From assembly GCA_024464195.1 (NCBI GenBank), contig JANHAK010000021.1:1-10641 (forward strand): a DNA stretch of 10,641 nucleotides, in the 5' to 3' direction. A program made the position numbers and the translations under genes. This document shows positions 1-6,492 of the stretch, piece after piece. The notes beneath the pieces are model-generated. The model worked only from the letters and a program-made list of their open reading frames with translations, made no database searches and was not told where the DNA came from. The stretch is from Methanomassiliicoccales archaeon. GTDB lineage: Archaea > Thermoplasmatota > Thermoplasmata > Methanomassiliicoccales > JACIVX01. Position 1 is the first letter of the stretch. Every line of letters begins with the position of its first letter.

Positions 1-2
1 AG

Positions 3-137
3 AAGATGTCAGAATTTAGACCGTATGAGCAGTCCGGGGTTTCAGAAGAAGAGATTCTCGGGATTATGAAGGCGATATCCAGGTCAAATAAGCATTTGAA
101 ATCCTTCAATGCTAGCCTGGATCAGAAACTGATTTAG
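3..137 (+). CDS. C-terminal end of an unidentified gene, or a 43-residue ORF
   Basis: A frame is open from the left edge and ends in TAG at 135-137. It is either the tail of a gene that begins outside the window or a short ORF starting at ATG 6. The readable part begins MSEFRPYEQSGVSEEE and is polar and helix-prone, with no cysteine or recognisable motif. I do not recognise the family. Nothing after it on the plus strand is coding for several hundred bases, so it would be the last gene of its transcript. It could also be a chance frame or the remnant of a decayed gene. Confidence 0.3.
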   Translation, partial: KMSEFRPYEQSGVSEEEILGIMKAISRSNKHLKSFNASLDQKLI

Positions 138-598
138 ATAAGAGAATCATAATGCCATTCCAAACGCCACAATATTGATACCATTAACAGACTCTTGGAG
201 TACTCAAAGAATTAGAGATTCGATTGAAGATTTGCGAAATAGCTAAAAAGACGGTCATAAGCGAATCGAGATGCATAATGAAGAGGATAAAAAGACCTTT
301 TTATTTATCGAAACATAACAGCAGTGCTAAATGCGTAAACGCGTACATGAATCCATAATAAGAAATCTACAACACTATTGAATTACTGGGTATTTTTGAT
401 GATTTTTAATTAAAAAAGGAATATGTTGACGATTGCAGGTGTTAGAATACTTTATTTTAAAAAAAGACTTAATCCACTTCTTTTTTTGCTAAGTGTCAAA
501 TAGGAGATTTTCACAATATGTTACAGATTTTGATGTAAATATCAAATCACCCTTTTGAAATTTAAAGGCGTTTCCAAAAAGAATGTTGGTGTCCCATC
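138..598. other. AT-rich stretch with no recognisable gene
   Basis: Stops are frequent in all frames. The longest plus-strand piece I followed is 188-358, open for 56 codons from one stop to the next, with its first ATG only near 278; I could not assign it. I looked for further copies of the CRISPR repeat found at 599-635, using its ends (CTTTCAATCC, TTAATTGAAAC) and its central part, and found none. I also see no tRNA, insertion-sequence ends or long repeats. If the repeat once headed a longer array, its spacers would have lain here. Confidence 0.5.
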
Positions 599-635
599 CT
601 TTCAATCCTCGTTTTCTGAGGTCTTTAATTGAAAC
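599..635 (-). CRISPR. Solitary CRISPR repeat (37 bp) beside the cas genes
   Basis: Read on the minus strand, the unit starts GTTTCAATTAAAG and ends GAGGATTGAAAG. The last eight bases, ATTGAAAG, match the conserved 5' handle of archaeal type I and III crRNAs. The length of 37 is typical. It has nested inverted repeats: TTTCAAT near one end pairs with ATTGAAA near the other (7 bp), and CCTC pairs with GAGG around a 7-base loop. This orientation puts the leader at 636 and above and any spacers below 599. Only one copy is visible, so strictly this is a repeat and not an array. It lies 167 bases past the cas4 stop. It could be the residue of a collapsed array, or a leader plus one repeat ready for a first spacer. 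Confidence 0.7.
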
Positions 636-759
636 CGATTTTATTTTACAATATGTTAAAAGCATTAGATTTTATTTTCGTTTTTTGTAAAAAGACAAAG
701 GCAAACTCATTTATAGCGCGAAGGAAGGATCGATCAATTAAAGGACTTTTTTAGTTGAT
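636..759 (-). promoter_or_regulatory. Putative CRISPR leader with TATA-like box
   Basis: On the minus strand this AT-rich stretch leads directly into the repeat. It contains TATAAAT at 709-715 in the context GCGCTATAAATGAG, a good archaeal promoter element. Transcription would start near 685 and give about 50 bases of leader RNA before the repeat. A short stretch near 735-743 (CAATTAAAG on the plus strand) matches part of the repeat, possibly by chance. That the segment works as a leader is inferred from its position and composition. Confidence 0.45.
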
Positions 760-808
760 TTTGTGAAGGTCTTTATAAAGGTTGCACCGGAAATGAGACC
801 TTCACAAA
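760..808. terminator. 13-bp perfect inverted repeat across the cas4 stop
   Basis: TTTGTGAAGGTCT at 760-772 is an exact inverted match of AGACCTTCACAAA at 796-808, with a 23-base loop. The cas4 stop codon (802-804) lies inside one arm. The loop also holds the palindrome CTTTATAAAG at 771-780, which overlaps the edge of one arm. On the cas transcript this would be a stable hairpin at the very end of the operon, so termination or 3'-end protection is the simplest role. It has no T-run directly after it, so it is not a textbook terminator. A protein-binding site between operon and leader is the alternative. Confidence 0.5.
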
Positions 809-1389
809 GTGCAGAACCTATTCATTTCACAATAAGAACATTTCTTATCCTTTGATACATTCGGCAAAACTTCATTGATAATGATTGACATAATTGTATC
901 AATATCCTTCAGGAGAGCTTTTTTATCTTCACTTGAGATCTCGATTATAATTCGTTTCTTACTCTCTGGAAAGAATAAGGCCGCTCTGGTTACCTTGACT
1001 TTCATTTTGCTTTCCAAAAGCAGAGAATACGCCACCAATTGTTTCGTCCAATTTCTCTTTTTTTCTTCGAACCTTGAATACTTGATGTCGACTGGGATGA
1101 TCTCTCCACTGGTAAGAATAAGAACTGTATCAATGACACCATACAGATGGTATTCTGAAGCCTCAATCGCGACCGAATGAAGAACTTCTTTAACCTCTTC
1201 TCTTGGAAAACCATAGATTTCCTTTCTCTCAACAACACGTTGATGCTCTTTTTCATGCTCTTCTTTTGCCATCTCCATCTTTGGCTTTGAAGGTACTGAA
1301 ACGCCCAGGACCCTAAGGAAATAAATTTTCCTGGGACAGTAGAAGTATTGCGTAATGTCGCTGACCTGAATCATTAATTCGGCTACCAT
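802..1389 (-). CDS. cas4: CRISPR-associated exonuclease Cas4
   Basis: This is a RecB-like nuclease of the CRISPR adaptation machinery. The family trims and orients prespacers with Cas1 and Cas2 and carries an Fe-S cluster. Numbering from ATG 1389 (195 residues), all expected elements are present: YCPRK with Cys18, the acidic residue in GVID (Asp87), VDIKY (Asp101 and Lys103), QLVAY (Gln117, Tyr121) and the C-terminal cluster CSYCEMNRFC (Cys184, Cys187, Cys193). All four cluster cysteines and the nuclease residues are intact. The chosen start overlaps the cas1 stop as ATGGTAG, which suggests translational coupling. A TTG at 1398 and an ATG at 1374 (giving MIQVSDITQYFYCPRK, the usual Cas4 beginning) are alternatives. 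It is last in the operon. Confidence 0.93.
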   Translation of the reverse strand: MVAELMIQVSDITQYFYCPRKIYFLRVLGVSVPSKPKMEMAKEEHEKEHQRVVERKEIYGFPREEVKEVLHSVAIEASEYHLYGVIDTVLILTSGEIIPVDIKYSRFEEKKRNWTKQLVAYSLLLESKMKVKVTRAALFFPESKKRIIIEISSEDKKALLKDIDTIMSIIINEVLPNVSKDKKCSYCEMNRFCTL

Positions 1390-2420
1390 CTCATCCAAAA
1401 TCCTCTATACGATGTTGTTTCACCTCGAAGAAACTTTGCCACGGACACGGCTTCCCGCTGTATAACATCGGACCATTTCATTCTTTTTTCCGGAAGTCGA
1501 ATGTAGTCTTCCATTTTCGATAGAATTTCGGTGAGGAGCAACTTCCTTACATCTTCTTGCATCTTGCAAACACCATTTTCCATTTCGAATTCTTTAGGCT
1601 TAACCCTTTTGTGAAAGATCAGTTCAAAGACAACTTTATCCACAATCTGTTGTCTGAACATCTCCATTAGATCGAGAACCATGCTCGCTCGACCGGGACG
1701 ATCAACATGCAAAAAACCGCCATATGGATCCAGTCCAGCGTAATGAATCGCCTTCCAACACTCTCCTTCGAGAACCGCATAACCGTAGTTAAGCAAGGCA
1801 TTGACTGGGTCAGTGGCATATCTTCCACTTCGATTCCTGAATTGAAAACTCTCTTCAATTAGCTGCGAAATAGAGTTCCAATATATCGCAGATGCATTGC
1901 CTTCGATGCCCATGATCGCGTCCCTGATTTCTTTGCAACTCGCTGTCTTAACCTCATTCAGTTTTTCAAACCAAAGTTCAATCCTATGTCTTTCCTCACT
2001 CAAGGCTTGAGCCTTCTCTGGCTGCGAATCTCTTCTCGTTTTCGCCATCGTGCCTAGTAATGACATTTGATTTCTCATCTTACAACGCACAAATTCCTTA
2101 GCTAGCTCACCACCTTTCGGTTCATCAAATGCTCTGTACTGTTCTCTCCTTGTATTCACCGTTCTCATGATCGGCGGAGAAATCATTGCTCTGACCTGAC
2201 CTTTCCAGTCAATGAAAATAACACCTACACCGTTTTCAGCAAGTAACTCAATTGCTCGCGTTGTGATTGAGCCAGAACCAGTTACGATCACTTGCTCGAT
2301 CTCCGATGGGTTTGACCTGAAGACTATTCTTGTCTCATTTGCCTCGCGTTCCTTGACGACAATCTGATCATTCTCACTAGCAATCGTTTTACCCCATCCA
2401 TCAACAACCAATCTCGACAC
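1383..2420 (-). CDS. cas1: CRISPR-associated integrase Cas1
   Basis: This is the metal-dependent integrase that inserts new spacers at the leader-proximal repeat. At 345 residues it has normal length for the family. The N-terminal part (about 1-80) fits the beta-sandwich domain. The C-terminal helical domain carries the catalytic set: Glu173 in GIEGNASAIYW, His238 in GGFLHVDRPG, and Asp250 and Glu253 in LDLMEMFRQ. No frameshift or missing key residue is visible, so it should be active. It starts at GTG 2420, directly after the TAA of the upstream csa1-like gene, with GGTGAG just before as ribosome site. Its end overlaps cas4. Cas2, its usual structural partner, is not encoded between cas1 and cas4 or elsewhere in the window. 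Confidence 0.96.
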   Translation of the reverse strand: MSRLVVDGWGKTIASENDQIVVKEREANETRIVFRSNPSEIEQVIVTGSGSITTRAIELLAENGVGVIFIDWKGQVRAMISPPIMRTVNTRREQYRAFDEPKGGELAKEFVRCKMRNQMSLLGTMAKTRRDSQPEKAQALSEERHRIELWFEKLNEVKTASCKEIRDAIMGIEGNASAIYWNSISQLIEESFQFRNRSGRYATDPVNALLNYGYAVLEGECWKAIHYAGLDPYGGFLHVDRPGRASMVLDLMEMFRQQIVDKVVFELIFHKRVKPKEFEMENGVCKMQEDVRKLLLTEILSKMEDYIRLPEKRMKWSDVIQREAVSVAKFLRGETTSYRGFWMRW

Positions 2421-2867
2421 TTACTCACCGCACACGGATCTATAAATGCAATCATCAGGGCAGGATGATGGGATTCCAGGGTCCTTTTCCTCGTAGACAA
2501 TTTCCGCTTTATTGTCCCTCTCCTCAATCCACCAGCTTCTGAGATCGTCGTTGATATGAAACAAATCTTTCTCCATTATCATCCTTCCCCCCTTGAAATT
2601 GATGAAAACGTTGCAACCGATGTCAACAGGCACTTCGTAGATACTTTCAAAGACCAGGGCATACCCAGCAGGGTATATTCTGCATCGATATCGATCCCCT
2701 TTGAATCCGACTTTTAGATCGAAGATGATGTTCCTCATGTAATCGAAACAATCGACACTCAACATGCCACTCGTTCCGAGCAAGCGGCCGCTGATCCTGT
2801 GCTCCACAAGAAACGGAATCGTTGTTAAAATCAGCTCCTCCGGCGAACTATATGGCTGAGTGACCAA
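2421..2867 (-). CDS. csa1: Csa1-like Cas4-family protein, N-terminal half missing
   Basis: The protein matches the C-terminal half of Csa1, the Cas4-related protein of type I-A adaptation modules. Visible family features are the SGRLLG and LSVD segment, the nuclease motif IIFDLKVG (Asp50, Lys52), AGYALVFES followed by EVPVD, and the C-terminal cysteines in CPDDCIYRSVCG (Cys136, Cys140, Cys146). It is about 148 residues, against roughly 300 expected from memory of the family. The N-terminal part with the first cluster cysteine (a YCPT-type motif) is absent. The frame stays open only to a TGA at 2904-2906, and the one usable start is TTG 2867, with a poor ribosome site. Csa1-like sequence continues a few codons before that TTG, which points to 5' truncation. 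It may be a decaying gene kept because cas1 follows it directly. Confidence 0.7.
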   Translation of the reverse strand: MVTQPYSSPEELILTTIPFLVEHRISGRLLGTSGMLSVDCFDYMRNIIFDLKVGFKGDRYRCRIYPAGYALVFESIYEVPVDIGCNVFINFKGGRMIMEKDLFHINDDLRSWWIEERDNKAEIVYEEKDPGIPSSCPDDCIYRSVCGE

Positions 2868-3174
2868 CCCTGATTCGAATCTTGCTTTTGCCGTGGAAAG
2901 AATTCAATGATATGTGACAGAACCTCGTAGCAATAACGTTATAATTAGTTTAGAACCCAAAAAAAATGCAATACAATATCATCAAATAGAATATGAAATT
3001 CTCATCCGCTCTTCTTGGAACAGTTACAACCGAATTGACTAAAAAATAAGAAACTACCTAATATTTCTCTTGAACTGGGGATTTGAAAAACAGATTCCAT
3101 AAGTTAACAAACCCTAATGATCAATTGATTAGTCATCTCTTTTCAAGAATAAATTTTTATCTTTTTGAGAACCA
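2868..3174. other. Intergenic region upstream of the cas operon
   Basis: No gene is visible. In the csa1 frame the minus strand has a TGA at 2904-2906, and the codons beyond it do not resemble the lost N-terminal domain. The segment must contain the promoter of the cas operon, but I cannot name a convincing TATA box. A perfect 10-base palindrome, ATCAATTGAT, lies near 3120-3129. Confidence 0.4.
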
Positions 3175-3834
3175 TCAGTTTCTTGATCCACCACAGAACT
3201 TCATGATATAACTCAGAGAAATCAACTTGGCTTTTTCTAGGAGATCATCGCTGATTCCTGGTACACCGCAGACCATCAATATGATATCCTTTGTGTTTTC
3301 CGTGACCTTCGTTGCATCAGAGTCTCTGTACGGATAAATCGCGATCAATTTTTTCGAATCCGATACGACGATCTCATTCCCAGTCAGCTCGATAGGTTCC
3401 TTCATTCCTATTCCGAGAAATTGTTCACCCTTCTTTGCAAATCTCATGTAGAGATCACCTTCAACAGTCCGCTTATCAAAAGCGGCAAGAGGAATGCCCG
3501 ATCTGATTGAGGCCAGATTGTACGCATCCACAAGGGCATTAACGCTTGGAATCGGTTTGTTCTGCAGGACCCTCCTGATCAACGCCTCAGACGCGGGCCT
3601 GATCTTTGTAGGGTCAATTCCGATTTTCCAGAAAAAATCGCGATACGCTTTGAAAAGCGGCCTGTTCTTTAGTTCGTCAAGTGTGTATTCATTCCTGACT
3701 TCCTGAAGTACCGACTCCTTGAATTCCTCGAGTTCTTCCGAATACCTTGCTACATTGACATTCGTAATGGACTCGACGATTACTCTGAATGGAGGGAACC
3801 GAGTCTCGATTTCTCCGGAGAATTGAAGTTTCAT
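3175..3834 (-). CDS. B3/B4 tRNA-binding domain protein (COG3382-like)
   Basis: The 219-residue protein consists largely of a B3/4 domain, the fold shared with the editing region of the phenylalanyl-tRNA synthetase beta chain. Diagnostic stretches are GIDPTKIRPASEALIRRVL (about 72-90), VDAYNLASI (102-110), PLAAFD (115-120), GEQFLGIG (136-143) and IYPYRDSDATKVTENTKDI (166-184) followed by CGVPGI (189-194). Stand-alone members are common in archaea and bacteria; a role in tRNA or amino-acid quality control is supposed, not shown here. The ATG at 3834 has no ribosome site, so the gene is probably leaderless. It is monocistronic, with intergenic DNA of about 300 bases or more on both sides. Confidence 0.85.
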   Translation of the reverse strand: MKLQFSGEIETRFPPFRVIVESITNVNVARYSEELEEFKESVLQEVRNEYTLDELKNRPLFKAYRDFFWKIGIDPTKIRPASEALIRRVLQNKPIPSVNALVDAYNLASIRSGIPLAAFDKRTVEGDLYMRFAKKGEQFLGIGMKEPIELTGNEIVVSDSKKLIAIYPYRDSDATKVTENTKDIILMVCGVPGISDDLLEKAKLISLSYIMKFCGGSRN

Positions 3835-4128
3835 CGATTATTGTAAGATTTCTATCTAGTTTAAGCATTATTCTAAATCTTTTATGATTGACAAGAGCGC
3901 TACTCTCTTTTGAGATTTTAGTATCCTATCAAAGAAGGAAAGAAATTGTATGGATATTCGATAGATCATTTCTTCACTGAATAAGATTCAACGGGAATCA
4001 CCATTGCAAATTTTGGATGATCTAGTACAATCATTGTTCCATAAAAAAAAGTATATCATCGTGGGTAAACAAATACTCAAAAAAAAGTCGGTTTCCTTCA
4101 TGTTTCGAGGCAAATTCAGGCAAAAGGA
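3835..4128. other. AT-rich intergenic region between divergent genes
   Basis: This stretch separates the minus-strand B3/4 gene from the plus-strand zinc-ribbon unit, so promoters face outward on both sides. I see no ORF, tRNA or notable repeat. It has several A-runs, for example around 4045-4050 and 4078-4086. Confidence 0.5.
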
Positions 4129-4138
4129 CTAAATAGTA
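4129..4138 (+). promoter_or_regulatory. TATA-like box of the zinc-ribbon transcript
   Basis: CTAAATAGTA is preceded by the purine-rich CAAAAGGA, which fits a BRE. Archaeal transcription starts about 25 bases downstream, here near 4153-4160. That is where the structured leader begins, so promoter and RNA element agree in position. Confidence 0.55.
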
Positions 4139-4151
4139 ATAGCGCGTGTCA

Positions 4152-4264
4152 TGTTTCACTAAACTGAATACCTCAGTTGGTGAAGCATGAGAGTCGTAGA
4201 GACGTTTGGTTCACCAAAGTGAGGCAGAGTTTAGGGAAATAAGTAAACGGAGGTGAACCAGACG
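4152..4264 (+). promoter_or_regulatory. Structured 5' leader with mutually exclusive pairings (candidate RNA switch)
   Basis: Nested hairpin, read directly: 4152-4157 pairs with 4236-4241 (6 pairs, one G-U); CTAAACT 4159-4165 with AGTTTAG 4228-4234 (7 bp); CCTCA 4171-4175 with TGAGG 4220-4224 (5 bp); TTGGTGAA 4177-4184 with TTCACCAA 4210-4217 (8 bp). Internal loops are small and the apical loop is 4185-4209. Alternative pairing: CGTTTGGTTCACC 4203-4215 matches GGTGAACCAGACG 4252-4264 over 13 positions with one G-U, covering the ribosome site and every base up to the ATG at 4265. The two states share bases 4210-4215 and cannot coexist. Forming the first inner helix would free the ribosome site; forming the second would hide it. 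The pairings are visible in the sequence. Regulation by ligand, temperature or protein is inference. I do not recognise it as a known riboswitch class. Confidence 0.65.
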
Positions 4265-4417
4265 ATGTATAACAGGCAACCGCGCGAGATGTACAAGGCG
4301 GTATGCTCCGACTGTGGCAAGGAATGCGAAGTTCCTTTCAAGCCTACCGAGGGGCGACCGGTATACTGCCGCGATTGCTATCAGAACCACCGCCCTGCAA
4401 GGCGGAGCAGGTACTGA
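4265..4417 (+). CDS. Small CxxC-x17-CxxC zinc-ribbon protein
   Basis: The 50-residue protein is almost entirely a zinc ribbon: CSDC at 14-17 and CRDC at 35-38, separated by 17 residues that include GKECEVPFKPTEGRPVYC. This matches a widespread family of small archaeal and bacterial zinc-ribbon proteins with the VPFKP...GRPVYC signature. Their role is unknown; nucleic-acid or ribosome association is often supposed. The C-terminus, HRPARRSRY, is strongly basic, which fits RNA or DNA binding. A strong ribosome site, GGAGGTGA (4249-4256), supports ATG 4265. It stands alone between its own promoter and terminator. GC content looks higher by eye than in the flanking DNA, as expected for a well-expressed small gene. 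Confidence 0.85.
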   Translation: MYNRQPREMYKAVCSDCGKECEVPFKPTEGRPVYCRDCYQNHRPARRSRY

Positions 4418-4420
4418 TCA

Positions 4421-4468
4421 ATTTTTTGAGACGGGTTTTTAGTCCATCTCTAAACTTTTTTATTTTTT
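4421..4468 (+). terminator. Terminator of the zinc-ribbon gene
   Basis: A T-run (4422-4427) directly follows the stop. Then a hairpin, GAGACGG 4428-4434 against CCATCTC 4444-4450 (one C/A mismatch, loop about 4435-4443), is followed by two more T-runs up to about 4467. Archaeal termination relies on such T-rich stretches. It would isolate this short transcript from the acs promoter. Confidence 0.6.
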
Positions 4469-4507
4469 CCTTTTGATATCTTGCTACTTGCATTTTACTT
4501 CTTCTTT

Positions 4508-4542
4508 TAGAAAATTTCTATCATTCGAGCAAATCTATTTAA
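4508..4542 (+). promoter_or_regulatory. Promoter region of acs with a short inverted repeat
   Basis: A TATA-like box, CTATTTAA at 4535-4542, would start transcription near 4560-4565, about 20-25 bases before ATG 4585. Just upstream, TAGAAA and TTTCTA form an inverted repeat around a single A (4508-4520), a possible operator for a dimeric regulator. Both calls rest on pattern only. Confidence 0.4.
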
Positions 4543-4584
4543 CGATTGAATTCAATGAGCCAGTAAGGTAGCAGGGGGTACTAC

Positions 4585-6492
4585 ATGGAGGAGAAAATGC
4601 TGATTCAATATCCGCCTCATTTGAAGTGGACGCTTAAGCGAGCGCTCGATGATCCTGAAGGGTTTTGGAGTGAGATTGCAAGTGAGCTACATTGGTTCAA
4701 ACCATGGGACAAGGTTTTTGAAGGAACTAATGAGACATTTAAATGGTTTTCCGGCGGCATGACCAATATTTCTTATAACTGCGTGGATGCACATGTGAGA
4801 AAAGGAAAAGGAAATCGAGCTGCGATCATCTGGGAAAGTGGCGAAGGCGGGCAGACCCGTGTGTTGACATACAATCATTTACTTTTTGAAGTTACAAGAC
4901 TCGCAAAAGCACTTCGCGCTCTCGGCGTCAAAAAAGGAGATAGAGTAACGATCTACATGCCGATGGTTCCTGAGGCTGCAATTGCTATGCTTGCGACCAC
5001 GAGAATAGGAGCGATACATTCCGTTGTTTTCGGCGGATTTGGATATGGTGCGTTAGCAGAAAGAATCGCAGACGCAGGATCAGAGATTGTAATCACATCG
5101 GATATAGGTTACAGGAGGGGCAAAACCGTTCCTCTAAAGGAAACAGTTGATCGTGCGCTCAAGGACGTAAAAGGTGTGAAAAGAGTTATCGTGCTAAAAA
5201 GGGGCGACACCGATCCTCCTCTGACCCCTGGTCGAGACATTCGATGGGAGGACGCACTAGAAATGGGTGCTTCCGAGAGTTCCGAGGTTGTGCCGATGAG
5301 ATCCGATGAACTTGCCTTTATTCTATATACATCTGGCACAATGGCAAAGCCGAAAGGCACGGTTCAGCCACACGGCAGCTATCAAGTTTACGTCTATGCG
5401 ATGGGGAAATGGGTTTATGATTTGAAGGAAACTGATGTGTGGTGGTCAACCTCCGATATCGGTTGGATCGTTGGACACAGCTATGTGGTCTATGGACCTT
5501 TGCTCACGGGCTGCACCACCATTATGTATGAGGGTGTGCCCGATTACCCGACACCTGATGTCTGGTGGAAAATTGCAGAGAGGAATCGCGTTACTCAGAT
5601 GTGGATCTCACCAACAGGTGTACGAGCACTCATGCAGCACGGTGAGCAATGGCCTAAAAAACACGACTTAAGCTCAATTAGGGCCATCTTCTGCGCTGGG
5701 GAAGTTTTGAATCCTCCTGCCTACGAATGGCTTTCGAAGAAAGTATTCGACGACAGGATACCAGTCGTCGATCATATGTGGCAGACAGAAACGAGCGGTC
5801 CCATCGTTGGAAATCCTATTGGCATTGCGACCCTGCCAATTCTTCCAGGTTCCGCGACAATTGCACTTCCAGGCATCGATGCCGATGTCGTCGATGATAA
5901 GGGCCAACCGCTTCCCCCAGGTGTTGAAGGTAATTTCGTTATCAGGCGCCCATTTCCAGGCTTAACACCGACTATCTGGAACGATCCCGAGCGATACAAG
6001 CGAGATTACTGGTCAAAAATACCCGGATTCTATTATACGGGGGATGGCGCGTCGAGAGATGAGAACGGCTATTTCTGGTTCGTCGGGAGATTTGATGAAA
6101 TCATTAAGATTTCTGCGCACCGGGTCGGTACGGTCGAGATCGAGTCTGTTCTCCTTTTGCATCCCGATGTGGCAGAAGCCGCTGTAGTGGGCGTACCAGA
6201 TGAACTCAGAGGAGAGGTGGCATTTGCGCTTGTTGTTCCGAAGCCTGGAAAAGAACCAACAGAGAAAATGAAAGCAGAGCTAAAAGAGCTTGTAAGAAGG
6301 AATATGGGTGCAGTTGTGGTCATCGGCAACATTGCGTTTGTTGGCAAGCTTCCGAAGACGAGAAGCGGTAAGATCATGAGAAGGCTCATCAAGGCTCTCG
6401 TTGCTGGACAACCACTCGGTGACACATCGACTATAGAAGATCCAACGGCGATTGAAGAGATTAAAAAGGCAGTTGCGGGAGCGCGAGCTTGA
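4585..6492 (+). CDS. acs: AMP-forming acetyl-CoA synthetase family (acetate/short-chain acyl-CoA ligase)
   Basis: The enzyme activates acetate or a similar short acid with ATP and CoA through an acyl-adenylate. It is full length (635 residues), with the N-terminal ACAS region (FKWFSGGMTNISYNCVDAH, 52-70), the adenylation core and the mobile C-terminal domain. Motifs are the phosphate loop YTSGTMAKPKG (248-258), DIGWIVGHSY (291-300), AGEVLNP (371-377), WQTET (399-403), YTGD (484-487), GRFDEIIKISAHR (501-513) and PKTRSGKIMRR (590-600). The catalytic lysine in the last motif, the acetylation target in bacterial Acs, is Lys596. Oddities are Met-Ala in place of Thr-Gly in the phosphate loop, and Val296 and Ala371 where Salmonella Acs has Thr311 and Val386. 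Trp399, which keeps the acyl pocket short, is conserved. AGGGGG precedes ATG 4585; ATG 4597 has GGAGG at good spacing and is an alternative start. Confidence 0.92.
   Translation: MEEKMLIQYPPHLKWTLKRALDDPEGFWSEIASELHWFKPWDKVFEGTNETFKWFSGGMTNISYNCVDAHVRKGKGNRAAIIWESGEGGQTRVLTYNHLLFEVTRLAKALRALGVKKGDRVTIYMPMVPEAAIAMLATTRIGAIHSVVFGGFGYGALAERIADAGSEIVITSDIGYRRGKTVPLKETVDRALKDVKGVKRVIVLKRGDTDPPLTPGRDIRWEDALEMGASESSEVVPMRSDELAFILYTSGTMAKPKGTVQPHGSYQVYVYAMGKWVYDLKETDVWWSTSDIGWIVGHSYVVYGPLLTGCTTIMYEGVPDYPTPDVWWKIAERNRVTQMWISPTGVRALMQHGEQWPKKHDLSSIRAIFCAGEVLNPPAYEWLSKKVFDDRIPVVDHMWQTETSGPIVGNPIGIATLPILPGSATIALPGIDADVVDDKGQPLPPGVEGNFVIRRPFPGLTPTIWNDPERYKRDYWSKIPGFYYTGDGASRDENGYFWFVGRFDEIIKISAHRVGTVEIESVLLLHPDVAEAAVVGVPDELRGEVAFALVVPKPGKEPTEKMKAELKELVRRNMGAVVVIGNIAFVGKLPKTRSGKIMRRLIKALVAGQPLGDTSTIEDPTAIEEIKKAVAGARA

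Noticed and set aside
188..358. 56-codon open stretch as a real gene
   Set aside because: It has no early start codon, no ribosome site and no recognisable motif, and lies in AT-rich DNA; it may be a gene remnant, but I cannot support it.
735..743. Second, degenerate CRISPR repeat
   Set aside because: CAATTAAAG matches nine bases of the repeat, but the rest does not align and it lies on the leader side.
2324..2527. ORF across the csa1/cas1 junction
   Set aside because: It is a shifted frame over two genes that are clearly coding in other frames.
2868..3174. Frameshifted N-terminal half of csa1
   Set aside because: I read the upstream minus strand in the csa1 frame and saw no YCPT-type motif or other Csa1 N-terminal feature, so the part appears deleted, not shifted.
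4159..4235. tRNA gene or tRNA-like element in the zinc-ribbon leader
   Set aside because: A 7-bp terminal stem, a 76-base span, a D-arm-like CCTCAGTTGGTGAAGC and a GGTTCA within a 5-bp hairpin look tRNA-like. There is no proper anticodon arm, the T-loop has only 4 bases, and nine extra bases separate it from the terminal stem. The nested hairpin explains the bases better. Chance or mimicry remains possible.
6069..6425. Minus-strand ORF of 118 codons inside acs
   Set aside because: It lies fully antisense to a well-conserved part of acs and has a low-complexity Ser/Thr/Pro-rich translation; it is a shadow frame.
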